Assembly: GCA_003225315.1 (NCBI GenBank)
Contig: QHZD01000028.1
Location: forward strand, 93,916-157,915
Length of the DNA: 64,000 bases
Direction: 5' to 3'
From: Acidobacteriota bacterium
GTDB lineage: Bacteria > Acidobacteriota > Terriglobia > Acidiferrales > UBA7541
Position numbers and translations under genes: made by a program
In this document: positions 53,046 through 62,289 of the stretch, one piece after another
Layout of the letters: each line of letters opens with the position of its first letter
How positions within the stretch are numbered: position 1 is the first letter of the stretch
The notes under the pieces: generated by a model
Told to the model about the DNA's origin: nothing
Database searches by the model: none
What the model saw: the letters and a program-made list of their open reading frames with translations, nothing else

Positions 53046-54350
53046 CTACCCCGCGCGCAGGCTCGTCCAATTCTCGAAATTTGAGCGGAAAAGGCGGTTC
53101 ACGTCTCGCTGAATGTGTCGCCGGCTGATTCCTCCGCCATCGTCGTAAATCAGCTTGTAGGCATTCGTAAGAATAGGGGCCAGGGTGCGGCGCGTGTTGC
53201 GCCACTTGTAGATGACCTGTTCGAGCACGCGCGCGTCGGAATGTTGTGGAATGAAACTGGTGCCCAGCAGTTCGATCCGTTCGCGCGTGATTTCCTCCAC
53301 GATCGAAGGATTGTTCATGAACCACCAGCATCCGAACGGCATCATGTTATTGAATTTCCGGGCATACACGCACAGTTCGTGCTGATTCTCCCGGCTAAGT
53401 ACACTCACCAAAAACCGGTTCTCCGGAAAGCTCCGGCACAGATTTTCCAGCGCGCGAAGGTCGGCTCTGCCTACGGCATCGCCGGCGAGCCGCAAACGTG
53501 GATTAACTTGTCTCCGTACTCCGATCATCAGCGACATCGGCAGGCCGAATTCCCGGCAGGACGGCAGCACCGCTTCGCCCAGTATTTTGCTGGTGATGCT
53601 GTCGTCCGGATAGAAAAACGCGTCCGTCAGCGAAACCGCCATATACAACGGTCGCATGCGCTTGTGCCAATCGGCGAGAAACCGGCGTACCTCGCTAATC
53701 GACTTTCCCGACGCCTTCTCGTCTACCGCGTAGCCCTGGCTCGCCAATTGCTGCCAATGCTTCGGCCAGCCCCAAAGAATCCGGTCCAGCCGCAACACGG
53801 CGTGAAACTGCTCGTGATCTTGATCGCCTTTCAGCCACACGGGCTGCTCTTCCGGGTCTAGCGGATCGTTGGTCATCACCACGTCGCTCACGCCCGCAAT
53901 CCCGAAGACTTTGCGGATATGCTGTTCGATCGATTGTGCGTTGAAAAACTCTCGCGCCTCTTCCAGCGCGCTCGCGTCCGTCGGCAAGTCAAACGCTTGT
54001 AGCACCGCGATGATGCCTCGCGTCGATTCCGAAATCGGGCTATTTTCCACAAACAGCGCCCGCCAGATGGCGTCCGCCCGCTCCCGTTTCGAGAGCTTCC
54101 AATATTTTTCCGGCGTAGTGTTCGACGAGCGGAAAAACTCCCCCTCTAGATAGTGGTACGTCAGAAGCTCATCGATTCCCCACAGTCCCAGCTTGCCAAA
54201 CGCCGGAGAAAACAGGTGCGTGTGAATATCAATGAATGGCGTCGCTGCCAGAGTCTCTTCTACAGCGCTATAAATCTGGTCCACCGCCAACAAGTCGGCA
54301 GGCAAAACCTTGTTCTTTAAATCCGATGGATTGACTGAAGTGGCTCCCAT
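53046..54350 (-). CDS. Glucuronate isomerase (UxaC)-like amidohydrolase-superfamily protein
   Basis: 434 residues. The metal motif FIDIHTHLFSPAFG is at residues 39-52, followed by TYHYLEGEFFR, which matches the YHYL(L)xExFR pattern of uronate isomerases. PFGCWWFMNNPSIVEEITRERIELLG and FIPQHSDARVLEQVIYKWR, typical of the UxaC C-terminal barrel, are also present. UxaC converts D-glucuronate to D-fructuronate (or galacturonate to tagaturonate). It is somewhat shorter than E. coli UxaC (470), so it may be a related clade with another substrate. The ATG at 54350 has no clear ribosome binding site. With D-mannonate dehydratase nearby, a glucuronate route is likely. Confidence 0.8.
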   Translation of the reverse strand: MGATSVNPSDLKNKVLPADLLAVDQIYSAVEETLAATPFIDIHTHLFSPAFGKLGLWGIDELLTYHYLEGEFFRSSNTTPEKYWKLSKRERADAIWRALFVENSPISESTRGIIAVLQAFDLPTDASALEEAREFFNAQSIEQHIRKVFGIAGVSDVVMTNDPLDPEEQPVWLKGDQDHEQFHAVLRLDRILWGWPKHWQQLASQGYAVDEKASGKSISEVRRFLADWHKRMRPLYMAVSLTDAFFYPDDSITSKILGEAVLPSCREFGLPMSLMIGVRRQVNPRLRLAGDAVGRADLRALENLCRSFPENRFLVSVLSRENQHELCVYARKFNNMMPFGCWWFMNNPSIVEEITRERIELLGTSFIPQHSDARVLEQVIYKWRNTRRTLAPILTNAYKLIYDDGGGISRRHIQRDVNRLFRSNFENWTSLRAG

Positions 54351-54830
54351 ACGCGGGTCTGCGCTGATTCTTCCGAGTCCTTGCGCGTCCTTTCATGGAG
54401 TCAGCCCAAAGCAGCTCGAATCCGCTCTGGCATCCGGCCGGTTGACGCTCTTATCGGCTAAACGTGTAGTGAAATAGGAATAAACGCAAGAGCGATACAG
54501 AATATAGAAGCCACGCCCTCAGAGTGTCAAACCGAAAAAACTGATGTTAAAATTCAGCAGGGCTTAACGAAGAATTCGCGCGGCCCGCAACATTTGCCTC
54601 TCACTGGGATATTTCCAGAGGTCTTGAGGCCTGCATGTTCCCTCGGCTCCAATCAACCGCAATAAACGATTCCTTTAATAACTTTCAACGCTGGAAACTC
54701 CTGTCTTGGCTTATGATTGGCTCGTTTGGACTATCACGAACCACAACGCTTCGCGGCGCCCTAAGCCAAGTCTGAACCGGTATCCCATGGTGATGGGTCG
54801 TCGCAATTCATCAGAATTACAGGAGGTTAT
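54351..54830. other. Divergent gap
   Basis: 480 bp between the isomerase-like gene and the exported oxidoreductase gene. It contains one promoter candidate (54442-54470) and a strong AGGAGG site before 54831; I see no gene. Confidence 0.4.
54442..54470 (+). promoter_or_regulatory. sigma70-like promoter candidate
   Basis: TTGACG (54442-54447), 17-nt spacer, TGTAGT (54465-54470). The first box matches 5/6 and the second 4/6. It would give a leader of about 350 nt before the gene at 54831, longer than usual. Confidence 0.25.
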
Positions 54831-56261
54831 ATGTCTCCATCAAATGCTTCCCGGCGGGACTTCCTGAAAATCACCGGCGCAGGTGTCGCCGGCACGGCTC
54901 TGAGCGTCTCCGCATCCAGCTACGCTCGCGTCGTCGGCTCGAATGATCGTGTGCGGGTGGCAATTTGCGGTGTGCGCGGCCGCGGCAAGGATCACATTCA
55001 CGGTTTTTCCCGTGTCCCAGGGGCAGAAATTGCCGCTCTGTGCGACGTGGATGAAAGCGTCTTGAACCAGCGCCTCGCGGACGTGGAGAGGTTGGGCGTG
55101 CCAAAGCCAAAATCCTTCGTGGATGTTCGTAAGCTGCTCGAAGACAAGGATATTGACGCCATATCCATCGCCGCGCCCAATCACTGGCACTCGCTGATGG
55201 CCATCTGGGCCTGCCAGGCCGGCAAAGACGTCTACGTGGAAAAGCCCTGCTCCCATAACTGGTTCGAAGGACGCCAACTGGTTCGCGCCGTCAAGAAGTA
55301 CAACCGAATTTGCCAGCACGGCAGCCAGTCGCGGTCAAACCCTGGAATGATGGAAGCCATTCAGCATCTTCATGACGGCACGATCGGCGACGTGTACATG
55401 GCCCGCGCGCTTTGCTACAAGTGGCGGCCATCGATCGGCCGCGCTACCGAGGAGCCCGTTCCGTCCGGCGTTCACTATGACCTCTGGACCGGCCCTGCTC
55501 CTCTAAAGCCTTTCACGCGCAATCGCTTTCACTACAATTGGCATTGGATCTGGGACACCGGCAACGGTGAAGTCGGCAACCAGGCCATCCACGAAATTGA
55601 CATTGCGCGCTGGGGTTTGGGCGTTGGTTTCCCCGCGTCCGTGTCTGCCATGGGTGGACACTTCATGTTCGATGACGACCAGGAAACACCCAATACTTTA
55701 AATGCCAGCTTCTGTTTCGAAGGTCCGGAGGGCAAACGCAGGATGATGGAGCTCGAAGTCCGCCACTGGATCACCAACCATGAGGCGGAGATAGGCGCTG
55801 GCGCTTACGGCGCTAGCGGCGTGCCCGCCGCAGGACTCACCGCCGATGCAAGCAAAAAGCCCGCAGCCCAACAGCAGTCCCTGGGGCCAAAGGATGCCAA
55901 GACGAACACCGTCGGCAACATCTTCTACGGGTCAAAGGGCTATCTCGCCATCGACGGCTACGATGCTTACAGGACGTGGCTGAACGATAGTGCCGAACCC
56001 GGGCCGCACGGCAAGGGTTCCGGCGATCATTACGCCAACTTCGTCGAGTGCATTCGCAGCCGTCGCGCCCAGGACATTCATTCGCCGATTGAGGAAGCTC
56101 ATATCTCAACTACTCTCGTACATCTGGCCAATGCCTCCTACCGCCTCGGCCGTACGCTGCGATTCGATCCCGTGAAGGAGCAGGTCATTGGCGATGACGA
56201 AGCCAACCGTCTCCTGCGCGGCAGTTACCGCGCGCCTTACATCGTGCCGGAAGAAATTTGA
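54831..56261 (+). CDS. Tat-exported Gfo/Idh/MocA-family protein
   Basis: 476 residues. A twin-arginine signal (SRRDFLKITGAGVAGTALSV, residues 7-26) sends it to the periplasm folded with its cofactor. The Rossmann domain (VRVAICGVRGRGKDHIHGF) and the catalytic-lysine motif DVYVEKPCSHNW are followed by CQHGSQSRSNPGMMEAIQ and WHWIWDTGNGEVGNQAIHEIDIARWGL. This is the pattern of exported Gfo/Idh/MocA proteins of Bacteroidetes, Planctomycetes and Acidobacteria that act on glycosides through sugar oxidation. Start is set by AGGAGG 5 nt upstream. It is followed by a DUF6807 gene (31 bp) and another Gfo/Idh/MocA gene, probably one operon. Confidence 0.88.
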   Translation: MSPSNASRRDFLKITGAGVAGTALSVSASSYARVVGSNDRVRVAICGVRGRGKDHIHGFSRVPGAEIAALCDVDESVLNQRLADVERLGVPKPKSFVDVRKLLEDKDIDAISIAAPNHWHSLMAIWACQAGKDVYVEKPCSHNWFEGRQLVRAVKKYNRICQHGSQSRSNPGMMEAIQHLHDGTIGDVYMARALCYKWRPSIGRATEEPVPSGVHYDLWTGPAPLKPFTRNRFHYNWHWIWDTGNGEVGNQAIHEIDIARWGLGVGFPASVSAMGGHFMFDDDQETPNTLNASFCFEGPEGKRRMMELEVRHWITNHEAEIGAGAYGASGVPAAGLTADASKKPAAQQQSLGPKDAKTNTVGNIFYGSKGYLAIDGYDAYRTWLNDSAEPGPHGKGSGDHYANFVECIRSRRAQDIHSPIEEAHISTTLVHLANASYRLGRTLRFDPVKEQVIGDDEANRLLRGSYRAPYIVPEEI

Positions 56262-56292
56262 TCATCTTTGGAGGCGGAGGCCACAGCTAACT

Positions 56293-57360
56293 ATGCGCAT
56301 TCCGATTGCTCCCGGTCTATCTCTCGTGCTCATCGCGGTAACTGCGATTCTCGTGTCGCTCGCCTCCGCAGGACCCCATCCTCCCGACCGCATCTCCGTC
56401 GCCGTCAACGAACAGGCTCGCCGCGTCGACGTCTCCATCGACGGCCAGCCTTTCACTTCCTACATTTGGCCCACCACGCTCAAAAAACCTGTTCTCTATC
56501 CCCTCCGCACCGCCAAAGGCACCGTCGTCACTCGCGGCTTCCCTCTCGAACAACGCCCGGGCGAACGCGTCGATCATCCCCATCACGCCGGTCTCTGGTT
56601 CAACTATGAAAACGTAAATGGCATCGATTTCTGGAACAATTCCGACGCCATCAAGCCGGAAAACGCGCCCAAGATGGGCACCATCCTGCATCGCTCCATC
56701 GTCTCCGCAAAAAGCGGTTCAGAGCAGGGCGAACTCGATGTCGAATCCGATTGGGTCACCTTCGACAAAAAAGTTTTGCTCAAGGAACACGCCCACTTCG
56801 TCTTCCGTGGCGGCCCCGGCTTTCGCAGCGTGGACCGCATCACCACGCTCCGCGCGCTCGACGAAAAAGTTGATTTCAAGGATGAGAAAGACGGCGTCCT
56901 GGGCCTTCGCGTCGTCCGCGCTCTCGAAATCCCTTCGGACAAACCCGAGGTCTACACCGACGCCAGCGGCCGCGCCACTACCGTCGCCAAGCTGGACAAC
57001 ACTGGCGTCAACGGAACATACCTCACCAGTGAAGGAAAAAAGGGCGACGCCGCCTGGGGCACTCGCGGACGCTGGTGCAACCTCAGCGGTCTTGTCGGCG
57101 CCGAGCCTGTCACCATCACCATTCTCGACCATCCTGCCAATCCCGGCTTCCCCACTTACTGGCATGCCCGCGGCTACGGCCTTTTCGCCGCCAACCCGCT
57201 CGGCCAGAAAGTCTTCAGCAACGGTAAGGAAGAGCTGAATTTCTCTCTAACTCCCAATGCCAGCGTCACGTTCCGCTACCGCATCTTGATCTCTTCAGCA
57301 ATCGCCACTCCCGAAGCCACCGAAGCCGCCTACAAAGACTTCGTCGCCGCCTATCATTAA
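56293..57360 (+). CDS. Secreted DUF6807 (PmoA-like) protein
   Basis: About 355 residues from ATG 56293, which has a signal peptide (MRIPIAPGLSLVLIAVTAILVSLASA) directly after it. The DUF6807 pattern is clear: VDVSIDGQPFTSYIWP, KPVLYPLRTAKGTVVTRGF, RVDHPHHAGLWFNYENVNGIDFW and a late PGFPTYWHARGYGLFAANPLGQKVF. Proteins of this family are almost always beside secreted or cytoplasmic Gfo/Idh/MocA oxidoreductases and sugar lyases, as here. The HPHHAG histidines are likely functional. The reaction is unknown; carbohydrate breakdown in the periplasm is inferred. Confidence 0.85.
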   Translation: MRIPIAPGLSLVLIAVTAILVSLASAGPHPPDRISVAVNEQARRVDVSIDGQPFTSYIWPTTLKKPVLYPLRTAKGTVVTRGFPLEQRPGERVDHPHHAGLWFNYENVNGIDFWNNSDAIKPENAPKMGTILHRSIVSAKSGSEQGELDVESDWVTFDKKVLLKEHAHFVFRGGPGFRSVDRITTLRALDEKVDFKDEKDGVLGLRVVRALEIPSDKPEVYTDASGRATTVAKLDNTGVNGTYLTSEGKKGDAAWGTRGRWCNLSGLVGAEPVTITILDHPANPGFPTYWHARGYGLFAANPLGQKVFSNGKEELNFSLTPNASVTFRYRILISSAIATPEATEAAYKDFVAAYH

Positions 57361-57563
57361 TTTGAGTCCCCAGCGAAACTCTCGTCGTCACCTCAATAAC
57401 TCGCGGCCAGAGCCGCGTTGTCATCCTGGGCCGCGACGATTTTTGTCGGGGCCGAAGAACCTCAGCGTGTACTCTTTGCGACACGTTCATTTGGAAAAAG
57501 CCAAAATTGCGACTATCCTTCTTCTCTTACTGAGCACTGATAACTGATCACCGATAACTCTCC

Positions 57564-58586
57564 ATGACCTTCCACATCGGCCTCATCGGCGGCGGCAACA
57601 TCACGGAAACTCACGCGCGCGTTGCCCGCGCTATCCCCGGCGTCAAAATCTCCGCCATCCACGGAACCAACGCCGAAAAAATCGCCCGCCTCTGCCGCGA
57701 ACATGGTGGCACGCCTTATCAAGACTTCGACGCCTTCCTAAAACATCGCCCCATGGATCTCGTCATCATCGGATCCCCTTCCGGCCTCCATGCCCCACAA
57801 GGCATCGCCGCTGCCCGTCAGGGCCTCCACGTCCTCACGGAGAAGCCCATCGAAATCACCACCGCGCGCGCCGACGCCCTCATCGACGCTGCAAAAAAAT
57901 CCCGCGTCCAGCTTGGCGTGATTTTTCAGGACCGCATGAAGCCGCATATTCGCCAGCTCAAGACCTGGCTGGATCAAGGCCTCCTCGGCAGACCTCTCAT
58001 CGTCGACGCCCGCGTCAAGTGGTATCGCCCGCCGGAGTACTACTCCAATTCCCGCTGGCGCGGCACCTTCGCGCTAGACGGCGGCGGCGCCTTGATCAAT
58101 CAAGGTGTCCATACCGTGGACTTGCTCCTCTGGCTTCTCGGTGATGTCGTTCGCGTGCAAGCCCGCACCGGCACGCTTCTTCACAAAATCGAAGCGGAAG
58201 ACACTGCTGCCGCCATTCTCGAATTCGCCAGCGGCGCTCTCGGCATTCTCTACGCCACCACCGCCGCTTATCCCGGCTATCCTCGCCGCGTCGAAATCTC
58301 CGGCACCGAAGGCAACGTTGTCCTTGAACACGACCGCATCATCGCCGCCAATCTACGCGATAACTCGGCAGCCGCCGAGCCCGCCGCCCTCGACGAAAAC
58401 CAAAGCGCCTCCACTGCCGCGGTCACCGATTTTCGTGGCCACCAGGCCGTCCTCGAAGATTTTCTCCAAGCCATCCAACAAAATCGCGCCCCCGCGTGCG
58501 ACGGCCCCGAGGGCCGCCGCAGCATCGCCTTCGTCGAAGCCATTTACCGCGCCGCAAAAACCCCCGACCGCGTCGCCACGGTGTGA
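57564..58586 (+). CDS. Gfo/Idh/MocA oxidoreductase (cytoplasmic)
   Basis: 340 residues, no signal peptide. Dinucleotide loop HIGLIGGGNITETHARVA, substrate loop IGSPSGLHAPQGI, catalytic-lysine motif LHVLTEKPIEI, then FQDRMKPHIRQLKTWLDQGLLG and GGALINQGVHTVDLLLWLLGDV, whose His is the family's acid/base residue. It uses NAD(P) to oxidise or reduce a sugar carbon. By sequence it is of the general myo-inositol-dehydrogenase/3-ketosugar group. It follows the exported oxidoreductase and the DUF6807 protein on the same strand after a 203-bp gap. Its base composition is more C-rich at third positions than the EPS genes. Confidence 0.87.
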   Translation: MTFHIGLIGGGNITETHARVARAIPGVKISAIHGTNAEKIARLCREHGGTPYQDFDAFLKHRPMDLVIIGSPSGLHAPQGIAAARQGLHVLTEKPIEITTARADALIDAAKKSRVQLGVIFQDRMKPHIRQLKTWLDQGLLGRPLIVDARVKWYRPPEYYSNSRWRGTFALDGGGALINQGVHTVDLLLWLLGDVVRVQARTGTLLHKIEAEDTAAAILEFASGALGILYATTAAYPGYPRRVEISGTEGNVVLEHDRIIAANLRDNSAAAEPAALDENQSASTAAVTDFRGHQAVLEDFLQAIQQNRAPACDGPEGRRSIAFVEAIYRAAKTPDRVATV

Positions 58587-58769
58587 ACAAGCATAAGCCG
58601 CTTGCTTCGCTATATTTTTTCAGTGTTTCTATGCCCTTGCGTTAGGGGGGACAACCATTGCCAAGAATTGTCCACAAAGTTCTAAACTCTGCGAAATACC
58701 CAGCCTATCGGCAAGCAAACATCTCAATGACCTGAAGTCGCTAAACATATTGCCTTCCACGAGATAGCT

Positions 58770-59225
58770 ATGCGTGAGGAGAAACAGCTCCAGTGGACTG
58801 AAAATTGCTCCCGAACGGCTGTTACCGCCATGCTAAGCCTGCCCCCTCAATGGCCGGTCACCAGAAAGGTGGGTACCAGTACGAGAAAGGACATTCACGT
58901 ACTTTGCTACCAGCATCACACCGAGATGTTTGTGAAACCCGCCAGCGGGGCTGCAGAAGACTTGCGGTACGCCTGCCAGGAACCTGGCTGTCTTATCCGA
59001 TATGACGGCTTGCGGGGATACTTCATCGAAACAAAAGACGCAAACATCCTCGGAGTAGAAGTGACACCTCGGGTCAACTGTTCCAATGATGGGCAACATA
59101 TGTATCTAGCTGAGGTTACGCCCGAAAGAAGAAACTTCCGCCTCTGGAAATGTCCGGAATGCAGCCAGAGCTGCCTCAATAATGAAGATACCTCCCCTGG
59201 GCTGGGAAAAGAGATGGGAGCATGA
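58770..59225 (+). CDS. Cysteine-rich small protein of unknown function
   Basis: 151 residues. Regularly spaced Cys and His residues suggest two metal-binding knuckles: VLCYQHHTEMFVK, YACQEPGCLIRY, RVNCSNDGQHMYL and LWKCPECSQSCL. The two CxxC/CxxxC-like pairs could form a zinc ribbon. No signal peptide or membrane helix is seen. I do not recognise a family. It is unlinked to its neighbours in strand spacing (183 bp after the oxidoreductase, convergent with the PilZ-like gene). Confidence 0.65.
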   Translation: MREEKQLQWTENCSRTAVTAMLSLPPQWPVTRKVGTSTRKDIHVLCYQHHTEMFVKPASGAAEDLRYACQEPGCLIRYDGLRGYFIETKDANILGVEVTPRVNCSNDGQHMYLAEVTPERRNFRLWKCPECSQSCLNNEDTSPGLGKEMGA

Positions 59226-59285
59226 GCCTCTCTCACCAGTGCTTCCTTGGCAGGCTCCTAAACTAAAAACTGGGATTTCTAGCGG

Positions 59286-59579
59286 TTAGTAGGATTTGGC
59301 CCAAGACTCCACCCTGCCGGCCAGTTCCAAACCAACGGCAAACCTTTCTTTGGACACACGCTGACAGTATACGATCCGCGCTTGCGACCACACGACTTCC
59401 CCTGGCGAACTAATCAGTACTTGTAGCCCTGGCTGCAACTTTTGCTCCACAATTACCCGTGCCCCGTGAGCGCTAACGTTTTCGGTCAACAACCTTTCGC
59501 TAAGCTTTGGCGCGGCAGGCAGACAAACTTCCAGGCTTACAGTCTTTACGATCCGCTTTTCGGATCGGCCGTTCGACAT
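59286..59579 (-). CDS. PilZ-domain-like protein
   Basis: 97 residues; AGGAGG just before the ATG. The pattern fits a lone PilZ domain: SEKRIVKTVSLEV (basic start), LLTENVSAHGARVIVEQKL (the N/D-x-S-x-x-G core), VVWSQARIVYCQRV and FAVGLELAG. The first motif has only KR where RxxxR is expected, so cyclic di-GMP binding is uncertain. PilZ domains often control EPS export or motility. A link to the EPS locus 18 kb away is speculative. Confidence 0.7.
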   Translation of the reverse strand: MSNGRSEKRIVKTVSLEVCLPAAPKLSERLLTENVSAHGARVIVEQKLQPGLQVLISSPGEVVWSQARIVYCQRVSKERFAVGLELAGRVESWAKSY

Positions 59580-60104
59580 AGTCCTCCTGGTACCAGAGAG
59601 TTTGCAAGCTCTGGAAACCCTATCTCTCTTAAGTTCCGCTCCTGACTGTTGGGCACCTTATGCGCGGGCGTGGCGTGATCCGTACTGTCTGCGGATTCTG
59701 TTAATAACCGGGTCTCGCCGCACCTTCGAATCGCAGAATTCAGCTTCGGCGATGGAGCACTCCTGGCGGTCGCGTGTCTATATATTGACTACTATCGTTC
59801 GAACTGGCGGACAAGCGGGAGGAACCCGCAATTCCCCAGCGGGTGTTCTCCCTAGTACTCTGCGCCATCTGGCTTATTTGCCGATTCAACGGTCACGAAG
59901 CAGATTCCAATCCCGCCGCCACCGTCTAGCATCGGCCTTCGGCAACTGACTGCCTACCAGCCGCATCATAGGTTTCAGGAATTGCGAGTGGCGTGATTCC
60001 TGAATATAATTTGCTTCAGCCTGCATGGCGTGCTGAATACTTGCCCTCACGCGCCGTCTCCCCCAGCAGACGATGCGCGGCTAGTGGGAGTGGGGTGGTG
60101 CCCA
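59580..60104. other. Interval without a supported gene
   Basis: 525 bp between the divergent PilZ-like and lipoprotein genes. Only short frames without ribosome binding sites are present. Promoters for both neighbours are expected. Confidence 0.35.
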
Positions 60105-62195
60105 ATGCCAAAAGGCGCAGTTCTCCTCGGGACTCTTCTGAGCTCTGTTCTCCTATTTTCCGGCTGCGGCGCAACCTCTGAGTCTCCCCCGAACCCCCAG
60201 CAGGCCGTTCAGCCAAATGTCCTTGCCATTTCTCCGACAAACATTCCTGCGGGCAGTGGGGGTTTCACGCTATCAATCACCGGCACAGGCCTTGGAATGA
60301 CCTCGCAGGTGAATTTCGGCAACGCTATTCTTGCGCCGTCGTCGGCGACGGCGACAAATTGCGCCGGCAGTGCCAGCTGCGCAACTCTTGCTGTGCCAGT
60401 TCCCGCGCAAGATGTCGCCGCTCCCGGCATGATCACTGTTTCCGTGGCGAACTCCTCGCTCGTCTCTAATCCCGTGCTCTTTGCGGTAATGCCTCAATCC
60501 AGCGGCGTTACCGGCCCTCCTCAATTGCTGGTTTTTTCTCCCCTGATTGCTCCCGCTGGTGGTGCATCTTTCCCGCTCGTGATTGAGGCGCAAAACGTAG
60601 CAGAAGGCGCCACCGTCAATTTCGGCTCCCTCTCGATTTCGCCGACAACCACAACGGTAACTCTCTATCCTTCCGCCGGTGCGCTTTCATCCCTCATGGT
60701 CCAGGTGCCGGCGACCGCGATCGCCGCGGCCGGTGAAGTCGCCGTGTCCGTAACGAATCCAGGCACTTCCGGCGGCACATCGAATCAGGGGAATTTTTTC
60801 GTCCTCAGCAAAAGTAGCTTCCCAGTCGAGGAGTCCGTTAGCAATGCCACTCCGCCCGTTCCGGGCGACGCGCCTAGCACTCATTCCTCAGCCGCCATTG
60901 ACGGATTTTTCGTCGCCTTCGATTCCACGGCCGACAATCTCGTCTCCGGCGCGGTAAGCGGCCATTCGCAAATTTATTTGCGGCAGAATTGTTTTGCTGT
61001 CGGGCCCAATTGCACGCCGCAAACTACACTGCTATCGGCCGCCCCGGATGGTTCTCCCGGCTCGGGCGGCGTCAATGGAAGTGACAAGCCGGTCATCTCG
61101 CCCGATGGCCGCTTTGTAGTCTTGGAGTCTGACGACACCAATCTCGCGCCCGGCGCTACCCAGCCTATCGAGCAAATCTACTTGCGCGATACCTGCCAGA
61201 GTGTCATCGGCCCTGTCGTTCCCGGATGCACGCCTCAGACGACTCTAGTCTCTGCTTCGGCCTCGGGCGCGCCAGGCAATGCCGCCAGCACTAATCCTGG
61301 GATCGGAGCCTTGGGTCTGCAAATCGCCTTCCAGTCTTCGGCTTCAAATCTGGTCAGCCAATCGGTTCCCTCTGGCGTTCAACAGATTTATCTCCGTGTG
61401 GGATGCATCGCCATCTTCGGCCCGCGGGTCGCCTGTCAGCCATCCAGCGCGGTTTTGGAATCCGTGGACGCCGCCGGAAATCCTGGCAACAAAGACTCCA
61501 CGAATCCTTCTCTTGACGCCGGTGGTCTGGTCGTAGGCTTCCAGTCGCTCGCCGACAACATCGTCGCCAGCACACCTGGCAACGGGTTCCAGCAAATCTA
61601 TTTGCGTGCCACGTGTCTCGCCCTTCCTTCTCCCGTTGCCGGAGGTTTCTGCAAAAATACCGCCCAAGCCGTTTCCGTGGATTCCAGCGGGCATCTGGGC
61701 ACCGCCGATAGCGTCACCCCTGCGGTCGGCCCGTTTGGAAACTTTGGAGTGTTCGCCACGCGCGCTCCGAATCTTCTCCCCGCCAACACCTCGAACCAGC
61801 AGATCGTCTCTTTTAACGCTTGCTTCGACGTTCCCCCGATCCCCTGCAGCTCGGCCAAGGGCGGCGTCGTCTCCGTGGATCAGAACGGACTGCCGGGGCA
61901 AGGCGACAGTTCCAATCCGGCGTTCGCGGGAGCCCGCGTTGCGTTCACTTCGCAGGCCAGCCTGATTTCCGGGGTCACCGGACAACAGGTATATTCTTCG
62001 CTCGTCTGTTTGTTTCCTTCCGCGCTTCCTTGTCCCGTCACTCCCGCGCTCGTCTCCGTCGACTCCAGTGGCAGTCCGATCGGCGGCGATCACGCCGCGA
62101 TCGATCTCACCAACACCTTCGTCACCTTTTCCAGTCCTGGCGCGGCTTCCGCGTCCAGCCCGACGCAAATCTTCCTCGCAGCCCCATTCTTTTAG
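60105..62195 (+). CDS. Lipoprotein with two IPT/TIG-like domains and a TolB-like propeller
   Basis: About 696 residues from ATG 60105 (GGGGTGG upstream). The lipobox is LLFSGCGATS, with the lipidated Cys near residue 21. Two IPT/TIG-like Ig domains follow (VLAISPTNIPAGSGGFTLSI; LVFSPLIAPAGGASFPLVI), with the second ending in a Gly/Thr linker. The rest is a beta-propeller of repeats, each with an FQS/FDS core and IYLR: VAFDSTADNLVSGAVSGHSQ, ISPDGRFVVLESDDTN, LQIAFQSSASNLVSQSV, VVGFQSLADNIVAS. Each blade ends with IYLRxxC, where the cysteines may pair. Likely an outer-membrane binding protein; no enzyme motif. Confidence 0.82.
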   Translation: MPKGAVLLGTLLSSVLLFSGCGATSESPPNPQQAVQPNVLAISPTNIPAGSGGFTLSITGTGLGMTSQVNFGNAILAPSSATATNCAGSASCATLAVPVPAQDVAAPGMITVSVANSSLVSNPVLFAVMPQSSGVTGPPQLLVFSPLIAPAGGASFPLVIEAQNVAEGATVNFGSLSISPTTTTVTLYPSAGALSSLMVQVPATAIAAAGEVAVSVTNPGTSGGTSNQGNFFVLSKSSFPVEESVSNATPPVPGDAPSTHSSAAIDGFFVAFDSTADNLVSGAVSGHSQIYLRQNCFAVGPNCTPQTTLLSAAPDGSPGSGGVNGSDKPVISPDGRFVVLESDDTNLAPGATQPIEQIYLRDTCQSVIGPVVPGCTPQTTLVSASASGAPGNAASTNPGIGALGLQIAFQSSASNLVSQSVPSGVQQIYLRVGCIAIFGPRVACQPSSAVLESVDAAGNPGNKDSTNPSLDAGGLVVGFQSLADNIVASTPGNGFQQIYLRATCLALPSPVAGGFCKNTAQAVSVDSSGHLGTADSVTPAVGPFGNFGVFATRAPNLLPANTSNQQIVSFNACFDVPPIPCSSAKGGVVSVDQNGLPGQGDSSNPAFAGARVAFTSQASLISGVTGQQVYSSLVCLFPSALPCPVTPALVSVDSSGSPIGGDHAAIDLTNTFVTFSSPGAASASSPTQIFLAAPFF

Positions 62196-62289
62196 CCATG
62201 GGCCAATCGCGCCGTCACCCCTCTGCGCAAAAAGAGAACTGCCACTCGCTTTTCAGTTGTTGTAAACTCTTCTTGTTTGGAAGGCCAAA

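Noticed and set aside
58105..58596. 163-codon Pro/Ser/Ala-rich plus-strand frame
   Set aside because: Shadow of the Gfo/Idh/MocA gene 57564-58586, whose motifs are clear.
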